Shown here: positions 61,992-64,000 of the stretch, in pieces
Numbering within the stretch: the first letter of the stretch is position 1
Layout of the letters: every line of letters begins with the position of its first letter
Assembly: GCA_902609535.1 (NCBI GenBank)
Contig: CACLSF010000003.1
Location: 19,980-83,979, forward strand
Reading direction: 5' to 3'
DNA: 64,000 nt
Source: an uncultured Pelagibacteraceae bacterium
GTDB lineage: Bacteria > Pseudomonadota > Alphaproteobacteria > Pelagibacterales > Pelagibacteraceae
The notes under the pieces: model-generated
Told to the model about the DNA's origin: nothing
The model's database searches: none
What the model saw: only the letters and a program-made list of their open reading frames with translations
Translations under genes and position numbers: made by a program

Positions 61992-63329
61992 ATGTTTAAA
62001 AAAATACTTATAGCTAATAGAGGAGAAATAGCAGTTCGTATAATTAGAGCTTGTAAAGAATGGGGTATTGCAACTGTGGCAATTCATTCCGATGTGGATA
62101 GAGATAGCATGCACGTAAGATTGGCTGACGAAAGTATTTGTGTGGGTCCACATCAACCAACCTTTAGTTATTTAAATATTCCAGCCATAATGTCTGCTAT
62201 TGAGCTAACAGGAGCTGAAGCTGTTCATCCTGGATATGGTTTTTTATCAGAAAATTTTGAATTCGCAAAAATATTAGAGGAGAATGAAATAAAGTTTATT
62301 GGACCTTCTTCCAATGTTATAAAAATGATGGGAGATAAAATTCAAGCTAAAAAAGTTGCTAAAGAATACGGGCTTCCAGTAATAGAAGGATCAGATGGTG
62401 GCATTAAAGATATTAATGATGCAAAAAAAATATGTGATAAAATTGGGTTTCCTATTCTAATAAAAGCATCAGGTGGAGGTGGAGGAAAAGGAATGAAAAT
62501 AGTTAATAGGCTAGAAGAATTTGAAAATCTTTTTTTAATAGCGAAACAAGAAGCAAAAAAATTTTTTGGTAACGATGAAGTTTATATAGAAAAATTCTTT
62601 CAAAATCCCAGACATATAGAAGTACAAGTATTGTCTGGTAAGAATAGAACTGTACATTTACATGAGAGAGATTGTTCAGTTCAACGCAGGCATCAAAAAC
62701 TTATAGAAGAAACTCCTAGCCCAGTTTTAAATGATACTATTAGAAAAGATTTATTTGAGAAAACTGTAAATATGGTAAGTCAAATTGGATATGAGGGAGC
62801 TGGAACAGTTGAATTTATTTACGAAGATGGGAACTTTTACTTTTTAGAGATGAATACTAGAGTGCAAGTTGAGCATCCAGTGACTGAAATGGTAACAGGA
62901 ATAGATATTATAAAAGAACAAATATGGATAGCTTTCACTGGTGATACAGCTTTGGAGCAAAATGATATTAACCCGAGAGGTCATGCTATCGAGTGCAGAA
63001 TTAATGCTGAGGATCCAACTAATAATTTTCAACCTTCTCCTGGTAAAATAGGTATGTGTCATCAACCCTCGGGTTTTAGGACAAGAGTTGATGGATCCAT
63101 ATATCAAGGATATAAAATTACACCTTATTACGATAGTATGGTTTGTAAGGTGATAACTCATGGAAGAAATAGAGAAGAAGCAATTCAAAGGATGCTTAGA
63201 TCTCTTGATGAATTTGTAATTGAAGGCATAACCACTACAATTGATCTTCATAAAGTATTACTAAATAATAAAAAGTTTATAAGTTCTAATTTTAACGTTA
63301 GTTGGCTTGATAAAGAAAAAGTAATTTAA
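61992..63329 (+). CDS. accC: Biotin carboxylase of acetyl-CoA carboxylase
   Basis: A 445-residue biotin carboxylase. MFKKILIANRGEIAVR at the start, ATP-grasp loop KASGGGGGKGMK near residue 159, HLHERDCSVQRRHQKL near 230, and the catalytic EMNTRVQVEHPVTE near 288. I start it at 61992, 4 bp after accB; an in-frame ATG at 61959 lies inside accB. It carboxylates BCCP-biotin with ATP and bicarbonate. Its stop overlaps the convergent DUF2155 gene in a TTAA palindrome. Confidence 0.96.
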   Translation: MFKKILIANRGEIAVRIIRACKEWGIATVAIHSDVDRDSMHVRLADESICVGPHQPTFSYLNIPAIMSAIELTGAEAVHPGYGFLSENFEFAKILEENEIKFIGPSSNVIKMMGDKIQAKKVAKEYGLPVIEGSDGGIKDINDAKKICDKIGFPILIKASGGGGGKGMKIVNRLEEFENLFLIAKQEAKKFFGNDEVYIEKFFQNPRHIEVQVLSGKNRTVHLHERDCSVQRRHQKLIEETPSPVLNDTIRKDLFEKTVNMVSQIGYEGAGTVEFIYEDGNFYFLEMNTRVQVEHPVTEMVTGIDIIKEQIWIAFTGDTALEQNDINPRGHAIECRINAEDPTNNFQPSPGKIGMCHQPSGFRTRVDGSIYQGYKITPYYDSMVCKVITHGRNREEAIQRMLRSLDEFVIEGITTTIDLHKVLLNNKKFISSNFNVSWLDKEKVI

Positions 63330-63736
63330 CTATAGCATTTTTTTATCCATACATCATAAACAGGATGATCAAATGGTCTAATTGATGGACTTGATGCAAA
63401 TGTCCAATCATTAAAAACAAAAACTTTGTTATTATTTTTAATTGTATTGTCAATTACCTGCATATAAGCTGTAACTTCAGGGTCGTCGTCAAATTTTGAA
63501 TTATAACATTTTAAAATTTTTATGACTAAATTTTGAAAAGAATACTCTGCTCCTACTTGTACTTTTATATTTGTATTTTTTGAACTAACTTTATCTAAAA
63601 CACTTAATTCAGCAATTGTCTCACTTTTTATAGACGAATCCGCTAGTGTTACATGGTTAAACAAAAAAAGAAAAATAATTATAACTATAAAATATTTAAC
63701 TTTTCCAAGTTTTATATTTTTTTTTAATAATGTCAT
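63326..63736 (-). CDS. DUF2155 domain periplasmic protein
   Basis: A 136-residue protein starting at 63736 with an N-terminal hydrophobic signal (FIVIIIFLFLFNHVTLA). The mature part, with AELSVLDKVSSKN, LKCYNSKFDDDPEVTAYMQV and FNDWTFASSPSIRPFDHPVYDVW, is typical of DUF2155, an alphaproteobacterial envelope family of unknown function, often next to a complex I accessory gene as here. Its start lies about 40 bp inside the NDUFA12-like gene. No good ribosome site supports this start over a shorter one. Confidence 0.82.
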   Translation of the reverse strand: MTLLKKNIKLGKVKYFIVIIIFLFLFNHVTLADSSIKSETIAELSVLDKVSSKNTNIKVQVGAEYSFQNLVIKILKCYNSKFDDDPEVTAYMQVIDNTIKNNNKVFVFNDWTFASSPSIRPFDHPVYDVWIKKCYS

Positions 63737-64000
63737 TTTGCTTTTTTGGATGGTATGAACTGCTTGATCCTGTCTGATTAGGTAAATGATCTCTCTGCCA
63801 ATCATATTTTTTTAAATCGTGGTCATTTTCTATTTTATTATTTATATAATGCATCCACGAGTACCATTCATTGGGTATTTTTGATGCTTCAACCTCTCCA
63901 TTATAAATTACCCATCTTCTACCTGACTTACTCTCATAATATTTATTTCCATTTTTATCTTCACCAACCAATTTCCCTAAAAAAAGTATTTGCAATCTTG
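63696..64000 (-). CDS. NDUFA12-family complex I accessory subunit (5' end cut by window)
   Basis: At least 101 residues are visible. KLVGEDKNGNKYYESK, GRRWVIYNGEVEASKIPNEWYSWMHY and WQRDHLPNQTGSS are hallmarks of the NDUFA12/B17.2 family, an accessory subunit of NADH:ubiquinone oxidoreductase in mitochondria and alphaproteobacteria. The open frame continues through the window edge (TRLQILFLG-type N-terminus), so the true start lies outside. A TTG at 63995 is unlikely to be the start. Confidence 0.88.
   Translation of the reverse strand, partial: RLQILFLGKLVGEDKNGNKYYESKSGRRWVIYNGEVEASKIPNEWYSWMHYINNKIENDHDLKKYDWQRDHLPNQTGSSSSYHPKKQNDIIKKKYKTWKS

Noticed and set aside
1..64000. tRNA genes, CRISPR arrays, insertion sequences and attachment sites
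   Set aside because: All non-coding gaps were read; none is over about 150 bp apart from the glnA-sufA spacer, and none shows tRNA arms, regularly spaced repeats or transposase fragments.

Overview
The window looks like a chromosome segment of a streamlined, very AT-rich marine alphaproteobacterium, most likely a SAR11 (Pelagibacterales) member. The basis is very low GC, gaps of a few bases or stop/start overlaps between most genes, no gene-free stretch over about 150 bp, dominance by substrate-binding-protein transporters (TRAP, TTT, ABC), an NDUFA12-type complex I accessory gene, a SUF operon led by IscR, and aroQ-accB-accC. The assignment rests on overall character, not on a marker gene. 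I saw no tRNA, rRNA, IS element, CRISPR array or phage gene.

Bases 1-40,310 form an accessory catabolic island for sugars, sugar acids and polyols. From left to right: a partial beta-hydroxyacid dehydrogenase, a TRAP transporter (dctMQP), a D-2-hydroxyacid dehydrogenase and an IlvD/EDD sugar-acid dehydratase (minus strand). Divergent to these are a UxaA-type dehydratase and a DMT permease. Next comes a long minus-strand block with a TctABC uptake system, two SDR dehydrogenases, a ROK kinase, a MalEFGK-type sugar ABC transporter and a Gfo/Idh/MocA oxidoreductase. A plus-strand pair (PdxA-like and an enolase-superfamily dehydratase) follows. A further minus-strand block holds iolD, another Gfo/Idh/MocA enzyme, a 2-hydroxyacid dehydrogenase, a ribose/inositol-type ABC transporter, a FucU/RbsD mutarotase and a PfkB kinase. 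The last part has an aldehyde dehydrogenase, an HpcH/HpaI aldolase, a DUF1907 (C11orf54-like) zinc ester hydrolase, a PanE-like reductase, a PhyH oxygenase, another 2-hydroxyacid dehydrogenase, iolE, a Gfo/Idh/MocA enzyme, iolG and a DMT permease. IolG, IolE and IolD together give the upper myo-inositol pathway, but no IolB, IolC, IolJ or IolA is recognisable here. The lower pathway must be elsewhere or different.

From about 40,300 the window is housekeeping: a YbaK-like deacylase, glnA, the compact operon iscR-sufBCDSU-sufT-sufA with an IscR type 1-like operator over its promoter, an alpha/beta hydrolase, anmK, tyrS, an AsmA/YhdP-like protein, prfB with its programmed +1 frameshift, a class A penicillin-binding protein, an RNase E/G, thiS-thiG, aroQ-accB-accC, a DUF2155 protein and a partial NDUFA12 homologue.

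Two regulatory themes recur. All four binding-protein genes have an intrinsic terminator or similar hairpin just downstream and a GAGGGAAA/GGGGAAA-type ribosome site, which suggests overproduction of the binding protein relative to the membrane subunits. At tctC/tctB that terminator lies inside the tctB coding sequence. Several convergent genes share a TTAA palindrome that supplies both stop codons.
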